Shown: positions 7,803 through 16,023 of the stretch, piece after piece
How the letters are laid out: each line of letters opens with the position of its first letter
How positions within the stretch are numbered: the first letter of the stretch is position 1
Assembly (NCBI GenBank): GCA_046345315.1
Contig: JBKDKA010000148.1
Location: 1-64,000 of the forward strand
Length of the DNA: 64,000 bases
From: F1-80-MAGs062 sp046345315
Lineage (GTDB): Bacteria > Planctomycetota > Planctomycetia > Planctomycetales > Planctomycetaceae
Reading direction: 5' to 3'
Notes under the pieces: model-generated
The model's input: the letters and a program-made list of their open reading frames with translations, nothing else
What the model was told of the DNA's origin: nothing
Database searches by the model: none
Program-made: the position numbers and the translations under genes

Positions 7803-9287
7803 TCAGGAAAAATCCGAAGGGTTTCCAAAGAGCCCGCCTCGTTTGGAATCTCGGTCAGTGCCACCGCGAAGATTCTGATTTCGTGGTTTGCGTGGTTCCG
7901 GAGCCGGTGCTTCTTCAGGCTCCGGTCGTTCAGTCCGAACTGGTTCCGGCTTCTTTTCAAGTGCTTTCAGAGAAAGCGAAACTCGTTTTCGCTTGCTGTC
8001 GAGTTCCTGGACCTGAAAGTCACGTGTCTCACCGGGAGTCAGAATTTCGCTCACGCTGCCGACACGACGCCATGCGAGTTCGCTGATATGAACCATGCCT
8101 TCAAGCCCAGGTTCCAGTTCCACGAAGGCACCGAAGTCCGTGATGCGAGTCACTTTGCCGCTGATGGTTCGTCCGGTGGAGTATTTCTCTTCAGCGGAAG
8201 CCCACGGATTCTGAGCCAACTGCTTCATCCCAAGGCTGATCCGTTTCTTTTCCGGATCGAGTTTCAGGATTTTGACGTCTACTGTCTGGCCTTCCTTCAG
8301 AACGTCCGCCGGATGATTGATTCGTGACCAGCTGATCTCACCGATATGGAGGAAGCCATCCACGGAACCGATGTTGACGAACGCTCCGTAGTCTTTGATT
8401 GTCTTGACCGTGCCGGAGAAATCTTTGCCGACTTCAACGGTTGACCAGAACTCCCCTTCACTTTCCTGACGTTCAGCCTGCAGCAGAGCCTTACGACTGA
8501 CGACCAGGTTTCGTTTCTTCGGATTGACCTCAGTGACCTGCACGGTCACTTTCTGGCCGACGTATTGTTCCAGATTCCCGGCGAAACCAAGTTCCACCTG
8601 ACTTGCAGGCATGAAGCCACGAAGCCCGCTGACGGTCACCTGAAGGCCACCTTTGTTCACGGCTGCGACCATGCAGTCCACGACCTGTCCGACCGCGAGC
8701 GAATCCCAGTTGCCTGCGGGTTTGTGACGCCCTTTCGGAAGTCTTGCCTTGATGAGCCCGTCGGCGTCCATTTCATCGACGATCACCTGGACTTCGCTGC
8801 CCACTTCTGGCGGCTTGTCTGCCGGGAACTGTCGCAGTGAAACCACGACGTTCGTTCGCAGTCCGGCATCGAGAAAGACATCGTCACCGTTGATCTGCTG
8901 AACAATGCCGCGAATCTTTGAGCCCTGTCCGACTTCTTCTGTCGATGCAGGTCCGCTTTCTGCAGCGGCCGTGACGGCTGGTTCGGGAGCTGCCGTTTCG
9001 GTCTGCATCACAGCCTGAATCTCGGCTTCCAGTGATGAATCAAGATCGTCCGCTCCGGGGATTTCGATCTTCTGGCGACCTGTCGGGGCCGCGTTTGATC
9101 CGGAGTTCCCTCCGAGCGCCTGTTCCGCGTGCTGTTCGATCGCTGCCGCCGCCATCTTTTCTCGGATGCGACTGGCTGCCGAATCACTCACCACACTGTC
9201 GTGAGTTGCTGGGGCCTCCTGAGCGACAGGTGGAGCGATTTCGGGCTTAACTTCTGCCGGTTCCGGCTGCTGCGGATCATTAGTCAT
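7803..9287 (-). CDS. S1 RNA-binding domain protein (ribosomal protein S1-like)
   Basis: This protein has four consecutive S1/OB-fold repeats. The last two are canonical (VKTIKDYGAFVNIGSVDGFLH and then ITDFGAFVELEPGLEGMVHIS), and the second contains GLRGFMPASQVE. The order and spacing match ribosomal protein S1, which holds mRNA on the 30S subunit, although E. coli S1 has six repeats. The N-terminal 130 residues are Ala/Glu/Pro-rich and probably disordered, and the C terminus is Arg/Pro-rich. I chose ATG at 9285-9287 (MTNDPQQPEP, 494 residues). An ATG at 9309-9311 and a TTG at 9422 also lie in frame. It could be the housekeeping S1 or an S1-like paralogue. Monocistronic by position. Confidence 0.88.
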   Translation of the reverse strand: MTNDPQQPEPAEVKPEIAPPVAQEAPATHDSVVSDSAASRIREKMAAAAIEQHAEQALGGNSGSNAAPTGRQKIEIPGADDLDSSLEAEIQAVMQTETAAPEPAVTAAAESGPASTEEVGQGSKIRGIVQQINGDDVFLDAGLRTNVVVSLRQFPADKPPEVGSEVQVIVDEMDADGLIKARLPKGRHKPAGNWDSLAVGQVVDCMVAAVNKGGLQVTVSGLRGFMPASQVELGFAGNLEQYVGQKVTVQVTEVNPKKRNLVVSRKALLQAERQESEGEFWSTVEVGKDFSGTVKTIKDYGAFVNIGSVDGFLHIGEISWSRINHPADVLKEGQTVDVKILKLDPEKKRISLGMKQLAQNPWASAEEKYSTGRTISGKVTRITDFGAFVELEPGLEGMVHISELAWRRVGSVSEILTPGETRDFQVQELDSKRKRVSLSLKALEKKPEPVRTERPEPEEAPAPEPRKPRNQNLRGGTDRDSKRGGLFGNPSDFS

Positions 9288-9461
9288 CGGGGCGTGTCCT
9301 GTCAGATCCATCCTGGAAAATGTTCCGGTACTTCGCGGAGCCGTCTGACTTGAGCTCGCACGAGACCTGTGTTCTGTGATTTCTGAACGTTTCGTTTCTT
9401 CACTTCCGCGCAGGATAGCCAAACGAAAAGCACTTCGCCAACTGTCCTGACACCTGTCCTG

Positions 9462-10418
9462 TCACGGATTTTCCGCAATTATGCATCGGAATCCCACAGC
9501 GTCGCTGACAGCTTCGGCTGCGATCGTCTTTCGAAATGCCGACGTCAGCTCCGAATAATGGTCCTTCCAGGAGCCACCTCGGATCACTTTCAGGCTCCCC
9601 GTCACTGCTTTGCGATCGTTGTCTGCCTGAGGATTGTCTGCAGCCGGTCCGACGGATGTGACGTACTCCGACAAGTATCCATGCATGTCGTAGAGTCCCC
9701 AGGGATTGGGTTTCAGAACACCGACTGCGGGATCATTTCCGGCGGCATTTCCCGTGTGCCAGCCGTATTCGTCCAGTATGGATGCCTGAGGTGAGACATC
9801 ATTTTCAGATGCCGCCTGATTGCCAAAACTGTATGCGGACGTCGTGCCTGCTCGACAGCAGTACTCCCATTCATCCTCTGTCGGCAGTCTCACAACAGCG
9901 GTGTTCGAGATGAGCTTTCGTTCCCGCAGGATGGTGGTCAGTCCCCTGCAGAACGCGATGGCATCGTCAAAGTTCATCATTTCCGCTGAGTTTCTCGGGC
10001 CCTTCCAACGGCTCGGATTTTCTCCCATGACCGCGGAGTAAAGTTCCTGCGTTGTTTCATAACGAGAGATCCGGAAGGCCTTCGTGAACGTTCTGGTTTC
10101 TGCAGGAAGTGCCTTTGAATCCGGGGCGTCACTTCCGAGCTTCATGGATTTCGGAAACATGGCCGGATTCCCGACGGGATCGATCAGAACACACTCCTTC
10201 AGGAATCGGTCCACGGCTTCTTCAGGCGACGATGAGGGAGTTCTTGTGTCCTGCGGAGTCGCCAGGCTGGATGCGACATTGTCTTCAGCAATGCCGTTCG
10301 TCGGGATGAACAGGAAAAGCATCATGAGAAAAAGAAGAGCGAACCGCGATGACTGAATGGATGCTCTTTGACTCAGTCGTGCAGATTTCGAAAAATCTAT
10401 AGCCCTGAAAATCTCCAT
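9462..10418 (-). CDS. Secreted SUMF1/formylglycine-generating-enzyme-like protein
   Basis: This 318-residue protein has an N-terminal hydrophobic segment (FALLFLMMLFLFIPTNGIAE) for export, then a SUMF1 (FGE-sulfatase/C-type-lectin fold) domain. Landmarks are ISRYETTQELY, VRLPTEDEWEYCCRAGTT, NPWGLYDMHGYLSEYV and VIRGGSWKD...FRKT...GFRC. Members include the sulfatase-activating formylglycine enzyme, but the paired active-site cysteines near its C terminus are not seen here. A binding or structural role is more likely than oxidation of sulfatases. ATG at 10416-10418 is chosen because GGAAGGAAG lies 8 bases upstream; another ATG at 10472 lacks this support. It is divergent from the deacetylase gene at 10565. 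Confidence 0.85.
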   Translation of the reverse strand: MEIFRAIDFSKSARLSQRASIQSSRFALLFLMMLFLFIPTNGIAEDNVASSLATPQDTRTPSSSPEEAVDRFLKECVLIDPVGNPAMFPKSMKLGSDAPDSKALPAETRTFTKAFRISRYETTQELYSAVMGENPSRWKGPRNSAEMMNFDDAIAFCRGLTTILRERKLISNTAVVRLPTEDEWEYCCRAGTTSAYSFGNQAASENDVSPQASILDEYGWHTGNAAGNDPAVGVLKPNPWGLYDMHGYLSEYVTSVGPAADNPQADNDRKAVTGSLKVIRGGSWKDHYSELTSAFRKTIAAEAVSDAVGFRCIIAENP

Positions 10419-10564
10419 CGGTGTCTTCCTTCCGTACCGTTTCGTGGATCGAATTTCTTCCCGGAGCCGCATACGATACGAATCGACATGATGACTGTCT
10501 CTTCGGAAGACTGCCGAGGCAAAAAGCCTGCTGAAAAAAATGGTTCCGAAGTCGGAGAGCTCTG

Positions 10565-11509
10565 ATGACGCTTCTTTATCTGGATGAGCGATTCCTTGAG
10601 CATGATACGGGAAGGCATCCGGAATGTGCCGCTCGACTGAAGAAAATCCATGCGGAACTGAATTCCTCGGGAGTCCTGTCGAAGGTGACTCGTGGAGTTG
10701 TCACTTCTGCAACAGATTCCGATCTTGAACTGGTGCACACTCCGGAACATCTGAAGACGCTTCGTTCATTCGCTCGGGAGCACGGCGGTCGAATCGAGGC
10801 GGACACTGTGATGAGCCCGCGATCAGCAGAAGTGGCCTGGCTGGCCGCCGGAACAGCTGTTGAGGCGGTGACGCGAGTCGTTCAGGGGAATGATGCAACG
10901 GCCATGTGCCTTGTTCGTCCGCCGGGCCACCATGCACTGAAGGCGGCACCGATGGGTTTCTGTCTGCTCAACAACGTGGCCGTTGCAGCACGGACTGCTG
11001 TCAGACGATTTGGGCTCCGACGTGTGCTGATCGTGGACTGGGACGTTCATCATGGAAACGGAACTCAGGACATTTTCTATGATGATGAAAACGTCTGGTT
11101 CTTTTCTTCCCACCGATATCCGTTTTATCCTGGTACCGGAGATTCTTCCGAAACAGGCACCGGCAAAGGGCTCGGAACAACCAGAAACCTGCCACTGAAA
11201 TTCGGAACACCCCGAAAGGCGTTTCTCTCTCAGTTCCAGGCATCGCTGACCAGCTTCGCCGATCTGTGTCGGCCCGAACTGGTTCTGATCAGCTCAGGGT
11301 TCGATGCTCATGCCGAGGACCCCATCGGTTCACTTGGTCTCGAGACGCAGGATTTTGAATCACTGACGACGATTGTGAAACAGATCGCGGCGACTCATTG
11401 TAACGGCCGAATCGTGAGTCTGCTCGAAGGGGGATACAACATCGATCGGCTGGCCGAATGCGTTCAGCTGCATCTGTCGACTCTGATGAAGGACGGCACC
11501 GGAGCCTGA
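10565..11509 (+). CDS. Histone deacetylase-family (AcuC/acetylpolyamine amidohydrolase-type) deacetylase
   Basis: This 314-residue zinc hydrolase has the family motifs: RPPGHHA with the His dyad at 122-123, DWDVHHGNGT with Zn ligands Asp158/His162, and SSGFDAH with Asp247. The GGY motif (LEGGYN) near the C terminus is also present. Bacterial members remove acetyl groups from acetyl-lysine, acetylpolyamines or acetoin-related substrates; the substrate here is not determinable. It is cytoplasmic. The ATG is preceded by GGAGAG at good distance. A palindrome-rich non-coding stretch follows immediately, so it is probably monocistronic. Confidence 0.92.
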   Translation: MTLLYLDERFLEHDTGRHPECAARLKKIHAELNSSGVLSKVTRGVVTSATDSDLELVHTPEHLKTLRSFAREHGGRIEADTVMSPRSAEVAWLAAGTAVEAVTRVVQGNDATAMCLVRPPGHHALKAAPMGFCLLNNVAVAARTAVRRFGLRRVLIVDWDVHHGNGTQDIFYDDENVWFFSSHRYPFYPGTGDSSETGTGKGLGTTRNLPLKFGTPRKAFLSQFQASLTSFADLCRPELVLISSGFDAHAEDPIGSLGLETQDFESLTTIVKQIAATHCNGRIVSLLEGGYNIDRLAECVQLHLSTLMKDGTGA

Positions 11510-11561
11510 CGCGTGGAACAGAACACGCCAGCACTCTCCGAGTGATGATGGTCTCCTAACT

Positions 11562-11881
11562 GGACAGCGCCATGTCTCGAGTCATTCTTTTGGGACAAAT
11601 GTTGTTGTCCGTGATTTGCTGTCAGTGGATTACAGTCAGTGTTGCCCTCAGGCCCGGCGGGCCGACACATCCTATGCCGGGGCCGTGAGGCCCCGGAACA
11701 GGAATTGTGGAACAGAAAAGGCCTGAAGGGCCGGCACAATGCGAACTGAAGGGTTGTTCTGTCGGCCTTTCAGGACTTTGTCATTTCTGGAATCTGATCC
11801 GGCGTCTCGCGACGCCGGCAGAGGTTATGTCGGCCCGCTGGGCCTGAATCGCAGAAGTCCCACCAGAACATGGCGCTGTCC
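11562..11881. repeat. Palindrome-rich interspersed element bounded by 13-bp inverted repeats (family E)
   Basis: The gene-free stretch 11510-11964 contains a segment of about 320 bp that begins GGACAGCGCCATG (11562-11574) and ends with its exact complement CATGGCGCTGTCC (11869-11881). Inside are several GC-rich palindromes (around 11655-11700 and 11720-11790, with GGCCTGAAGGGCC-like and GGGGCCGTGAGGCCCC-like sequence). Parts recur near 61.75-61.97 kb: GGACAG(C/T)GCCATGT, GAGTCATTCTT, and GGCCTGAATCGCAGAAG. No open frame in it looks like a protein. It resembles a small non-autonomous element or remnant. Confidence 0.6.
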
Positions 11882-11964
11882 ACCTGAACGCGCAGCCTTC
11901 GGAAACCGTCAGGCCGATCATCGATCCCAGGTCTACTCTTGTCGACTGTGGCCGTGTGCCGACC

Positions 11965-13758
11965 TCAGCGAGTCACGGTTCCCACGGGATTCGCCATTTC
12001 AGAGTCCGCCTGATGAGCTTCATGTTGCTGAGAGGCGTGCTGACTCTCAGTGCGATTCATCCAGGTCACAGCCTGTTCCGGATGAAAACGGAAGATCTGA
12101 ATCTGAAATTTCGGCAGGTGAGCGATTGACGACGAAACGGGAACCTGGCACACCGGTTCAAAGATATCCGGGTGTGCTTTCACAACATCACGAAGCTGCT
12201 GAGCGACCGCGACGGTTTCAAAAAACTGCGGGTCCTCAAACAGGATGAAGCGTGGATTGGCTTTGGTGAGCACCGCGACAATGTCGTGCTCGTTCTGAAC
12301 GAACTTCTGGAAATCCGTCGACGGAACACAGACGAAATCATAAAGCAGACGGTCTCCGCGAATGACCTTTCGAGATCGCGAGGCGTCAAGATGTCGCATC
12401 TGATACGTGAAGTTTCCGTCCCACCAGCCATCGAAAAACACACTGTCGTTGTCGTCTGTGTTGCTGATGACATACTCGGCAGCTGTTCGATATCCCTGAA
12501 CCCGATAAGTCGGCTGTGACCAGATTCCCAGAACACCGGACAACATCAGCAATGAAGTGGCCATGAACGGAATCGTCGAGACTGAAGCAGCCTCCGACTG
12601 TTTTGTCTCTGATCGATGCTGACGACGGTCCGCCCACCAGAGCAGCAGCTGCTGAGTTCCGGTAACAGCGAAGAATGCGATCGATGGAACCCAGTAGATG
12701 GCATGTCGGGAACGCAGTTCAGCCAGCGGTGTGAAGGTGACATAGGTGGCGATCATCAGTGATGCAAACACGGAGTCAGACTGACGACTTTCTCTGCTGC
12801 GAAATGAACCGATGATTCCGAATGCCGCGAGCAACGCAGCCAGCCAGCCGACCTGCTCCGGAATCGAAAACGGATAATACGTCAGATTCTTGAGAGCGAG
12901 GAATGCGTTGGCGGTTCCGTCCTCGGATCCTCCTACGGATTCCACTGCCTGTCGCACATGCAGATTTCCGGTCTCCTTGAGAATCAGCAGGTAGGTCGGG
13001 GCTGTCAGGAGAATCGCCAGACCGGCAGCGAAGAATAAGTGGCGGGCGAGAATCTGTTTCCAGCCGCCGCGAATGATCAGCAGCGTCAGATAAAATGGAA
13101 GCAGGACGGCGGCATCGAAGCGGGTGAGTGCTGCGAGTGCTGCCGTGACGGCGGCACCGTAAAGGAATTTTGACTGCTGTCTGCGAAGCCAGCAGTCAAA
13201 CCAGTCCACAGAAAGAAGAACCAGCGCGAGTGTCGGCATCTCCAGCATGACGTCGCGGCTGTACTCAAAGATCAACGGCGATATGGCGAATACGACAGTC
13301 ACGAGAGTTGCATATTGGCTGATCTGCGTTCGTCGTGTGATTCTATGAACGCAGAGGCAGGAGACGATCAGGCTGGCGAGCACCAGGCCGCGAGCAACTG
13401 CTGCGGATGTTCCAAATGCCAGCATGAGTACACCGGCGACTCCATGAAACAAGGGAGGCCAGACGAGAAGTCCCAGCGCAGGATACTGCTCGTAGTATCG
13501 CTCGGCGTAGCCTTTCGGGTCGGAGTATTGTCCGTCGATGATGAAGTCCCGAAAGAAGATCGATGTAACAACGTGGCGATTGGAATCACCGCCGAAAACT
13601 GGTTCGTCAGGATGTGTCCACAGCAGATGCAGCAGGACGGGCACCGCAAGAATCAGGCAGGCTTGAATCAGTTTTCTGTGTCGTCCGAAGCGCGTCTCTG
13701 AAGTGATGCCAGGTTGTGGAACGTCGGTTTGTACGATTTCAGACTGCGAAGGAAGCAT
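11965..13758 (-). CDS. Membrane glycosyltransferase, GT39/PMT-2-like (ArnT-type)
   Basis: This is a polytopic membrane protein of 597 residues from ATG 13756-13758 (MLPSQSEIVQ). It has about ten hydrophobic segments, starting with LIQACLILAVPVLLHLLW. After the first helix comes a periplasmic loop with the acidic motif HPDEPVFGGDSNRHV and the RYYEQYPALGLLVWPPLFH region. This is typical of dolichyl/undecaprenyl-phosphate-sugar-dependent transferases of the PMT_2 type. These move a sugar from a lipid carrier to an outer acceptor such as lipid A, protein or polymer; the acceptor is unknown. The C-terminal 170 residues form a soluble domain. An upstream GTG at 13911 would add 51 basic residues without family resemblance. 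It is isolated between repeat-bearing gaps. Confidence 0.8.
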   Translation of the reverse strand: MLPSQSEIVQTDVPQPGITSETRFGRHRKLIQACLILAVPVLLHLLWTHPDEPVFGGDSNRHVVTSIFFRDFIIDGQYSDPKGYAERYYEQYPALGLLVWPPLFHGVAGVLMLAFGTSAAVARGLVLASLIVSCLCVHRITRRTQISQYATLVTVVFAISPLIFEYSRDVMLEMPTLALVLLSVDWFDCWLRRQQSKFLYGAAVTAALAALTRFDAAVLLPFYLTLLIIRGGWKQILARHLFFAAGLAILLTAPTYLLILKETGNLHVRQAVESVGGSEDGTANAFLALKNLTYYPFSIPEQVGWLAALLAAFGIIGSFRSRESRQSDSVFASLMIATYVTFTPLAELRSRHAIYWVPSIAFFAVTGTQQLLLWWADRRQHRSETKQSEAASVSTIPFMATSLLMLSGVLGIWSQPTYRVQGYRTAAEYVISNTDDNDSVFFDGWWDGNFTYQMRHLDASRSRKVIRGDRLLYDFVCVPSTDFQKFVQNEHDIVAVLTKANPRFILFEDPQFFETVAVAQQLRDVVKAHPDIFEPVCQVPVSSSIAHLPKFQIQIFRFHPEQAVTWMNRTESQHASQQHEAHQADSEMANPVGTVTR

Positions 13759-14021
13759 GAGAGCAGTTCCGCTGGGAATCAGGACAGAAATCAGAATCGG
13801 AAAGGCCAGTTCTGCGCGCACTGATGCCTTTCTTAAACCTAGTTCGTCGCGAAGCATTCGTCGCGAATCGCCTCTGCAGAGCCAGCGATCCCGTGCCTGA
13901 CGGTGATTCACAGGTGACGATCAACGCGGCTGTATCGATTCTGCCGGCGGCGGTTTCGTCATGCAGCAACAAGAGTCGGCCTCCTCCTCGGGGCTTCCTC
14001 GTGGCTGTCAGAATCCGTCAT

Positions 14022-14106
14022 CCGGGAGGGCGAAGTTCCTGCTGAGCCGCTGGCACGATTCGGCGTTGAAGGTACAAGCGGCTCGGCATGAGCCTCGCCC
14101 TCCCGA
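14022..14106. repeat. Imperfect palindromic repeat (GGGAGGGCGA type, family D)
   Basis: The left arm 14022-14050 (CCGGGAGGGCGAAGTTCCTG, then CTGAGCCGC) pairs with the right arm 14079-14106 (GCGGCTCGGCATGAGCCTCG, then CCCTCCCG) around a loop of about 28 bases. The arms carry scattered mismatches, as in an ageing dispersed repeat. The rest of the gap 13759-14354 shows no gene. Confidence 0.7.
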
Positions 14107-14354
14107 GATCACTATAATGCGGATGTTTTATTCTCATGCTGAACCGCCGGAACTGGCACGTAATCGTTCAAGAGGATCCACCAACTCCTTTTGAGTGCTT
14201 ATTTCGTGTTTCCTCGTAGAATTCATCGCATGAGATTACGCGGGGCGGTTAACGGATGGCTGAAGATCCGGTATGAAAAACTCGGCCTTCATTCGTTTTC
14301 GTCGTCGCGGTGCTACTAAACCCGAGAACACTTCAAGAAACATCACAGGCATAA

Positions 14355-14759
14355 ATGGACTGGCTTTCCTGGTACAACTCGCTCACAAAGCCGTCGTGGA
14401 CGCCGGCTCCTGCGACCATCGGACTGATCTGGCAGATCCTCTATCCGATCATCGTTGTGTCATTCGGTTATGTTTTTCTGCAGGCGATCCGAAGAAAGAT
14501 TCCGGGGCGTGTTGCTGTTCCGTTCGCCATCAATCTGATTGCAAACATGGCGTTTACTCCGATTCAGTTTGGATTGCGTGATCTGAATCTGGCCGCAGTC
14601 GACATTCTGATTGTCTGGGCATCGATTCTCTGGATGATGATTGCCGTCTATCGACATGCTCGATGGGTTGCGTTTGCTCAGGTTCCTTATCTCATCTGGG
14701 TTTCCATCGCGACCGTGCTTCAGCTGTCGATCACGTGGTCAAATCGAGGTTCGGCATGA
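14355..14759 (+). CDS. tspO: TspO/MBR family tryptophan-rich sensory protein
   Basis: This 134-residue integral membrane protein has the TspO pattern: KPSWTPAP and IWQILYP near the N terminus, NLIANMAFTPIQFGLRDLNLA in the middle, and about five hydrophobic helices rich in Trp. Members bind porphyrins and cholesterol-like ligands, and in bacteria they modulate tetrapyrrole metabolism and oxygen or light stress. It is slightly shorter than usual (about 150-160). Its stop TGA overlaps the ATG of the downstream UvdE-GIY-YIG gene (ATGA, 14756-14759), which indicates translational coupling. The ferrochelatase gene faces this pair. Start ATG 14355 is chosen because it gives the conserved N terminus; no strong Shine-Dalgarno is visible. 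Confidence 0.9.
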   Translation: MDWLSWYNSLTKPSWTPAPATIGLIWQILYPIIVVSFGYVFLQAIRRKIPGRVAVPFAINLIANMAFTPIQFGLRDLNLAAVDILIVWASILWMMIAVYRHARWVAFAQVPYLIWVSIATVLQLSITWSNRGSA

Positions 14760-15922
14760 TTCGCGCCGGGCTTTGCTGTGGCTTTCGCGAACAGCCCATT
14801 CGGTTTCGGAACACGACGGTTGCGGCAATGAGTCGCCTCTCGCGACAGGATTCACTGAAGCGTCTGCAGGAGCTCTGTCTTGAGAACGCAGATTCGCTGC
14901 TGCAGTCGCTGAAGTACTGTGCCAAAAACCACATCGGTGCATTCCGGATCGTGAGTCAGATTCTGCCACTGCGAACGCACCCGAATCTTGGATACTCGAT
15001 GAATGACCTGCCGGATGGCAACGCTGTCATTGCCGCATTTCGGGCCTGCGGTGATTTTGTTCGTGAGCACGAGCTGCGAACCAGTTTCCATCCGGATCAG
15101 TTTGTGGTGCTGAATTCTCCGCGACCGGAAGTTGTTGCAGCATCGATCCGGGAAATTGAATATCAGAGTGAAGTCGCGGAGTGGGTGGGTGCGGACGTCG
15201 TGAATATTCATGCCGGTGGTGTTTACGGCAGTAAAGACACGGCATTGTCGCTGCTGGAAGAGAATCTCGATCAGTTGTCAGAGTCTGCTCGATCTCGTCT
15301 GACGCTCGAGAACGACGACCGGAGTTATACCCCTGCTGATCTGCTTCCGGTGTGTCATCGAACCGGCATTCCGCTTGTTTACGACGTTCATCATCATCGA
15401 TGCAATCCCGATGGCCTGAGCATCGAAGAGGCAACGCAGAATGCAATCGCGACATGGAATCGTGAGCCGATGTTCCATATTTCGAGTCCTGCGGAGGGAT
15501 GGTCCGGTCCGAAACCGGAGCGTCATCATGAGCTCATCGATATCGGCGATTTTCCGGAATGCTGGTCCGGGATTTCCATGACCGTGGATATCGAAGCACG
15601 CGGAAAGGAAGTTGCCGTTCTTCAGCTGATGCGAGGGCTGAGGCGGCGAGCTAAGTCAGCGGAAGTCTGGTACGTGTACCTGCTTCGCTGCTCGGATGGG
15701 TCTCTTTACACCGGTGCAACGAATGACGTGGCGGCAAGACTGAATCGGCATCAGGAGGGAGCGGGAGCAAAGTACACGAGAGGCCGTCGTCCTGTCGAAC
15801 TCGTCTATCAGGAACAGCTGCAGAATCAGGGAGAAGCGCTCCGACGAGAGGCTGCTATCAAGGCACTCTCGCGAGCTCAGAAGGAAGCCCTCATCAATAG
15901 TTCCGCAGCGAACGCTTCGTAG
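14756..15922 (+). CDS. UV damage endonuclease (UvdE/UvsE) fused to a GIY-YIG nuclease domain
   Basis: This is a 388-residue fusion. Residues 1 to about 285 are a UVDE TIM barrel that nicks DNA 5' of UV photoproducts. Probable metal ligands are His112 (SFHPDQF), His152 (NIHAGGVYG), Glu185 (TLENDD), the DVHHH cluster near 210-214, His241 (FHISS) and Glu280 (DIEARGKE). Residues about 304-385 are a GIY-YIG domain of the YhbQ/UPF0213 type: WYVYLLRCSDGSLYTGAT, then ARLNRHQEGAGAKYTRGRRPVE, and EALRREAAIKAL with the catalytic Glu365. The two domains are joined by a basic linker (RGLRRRAKSAE) in one frame without a stop. The ATG overlaps the TspO stop codon, which decides the start. The fusion may combine lesion recognition with a second incision, but this is inferred. 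Confidence 0.88.
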   Translation: MIRAGLCCGFREQPIRFRNTTVAAMSRLSRQDSLKRLQELCLENADSLLQSLKYCAKNHIGAFRIVSQILPLRTHPNLGYSMNDLPDGNAVIAAFRACGDFVREHELRTSFHPDQFVVLNSPRPEVVAASIREIEYQSEVAEWVGADVVNIHAGGVYGSKDTALSLLEENLDQLSESARSRLTLENDDRSYTPADLLPVCHRTGIPLVYDVHHHRCNPDGLSIEEATQNAIATWNREPMFHISSPAEGWSGPKPERHHELIDIGDFPECWSGISMTVDIEARGKEVAVLQLMRGLRRRAKSAEVWYVYLLRCSDGSLYTGATNDVAARLNRHQEGAGAKYTRGRRPVELVYQEQLQNQGEALRREAAIKALSRAQKEALINSSAANAS

Positions 15923-15925
15923 ATC

Positions 15926-16014
15926 GTATTTCAAAACCGACACATGCACCCTTGCAGGTGCTGAATTGGCTGAAGCACCGCGTGTTTAAGGAGCCAGTCC
16001 CGGTATTGAAAGCC
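15926..16014 (+). repeat. Interspersed palindromic repeat, family A, copy 2
   Basis: It opens GTATTTCAAAACCGACACAT, continues GCACCCTTGCAGGTGCTGAA, and closes GGAGCCAGTCCCGGTATTGA. It fills the space between the converging UvdE-GIY-YIG and ferrochelatase genes and could act as their shared terminator region. It is more diverged than copies 1 and 6. Confidence 0.75.
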
Positions 16015-16023
16015 CCCGTAAAT

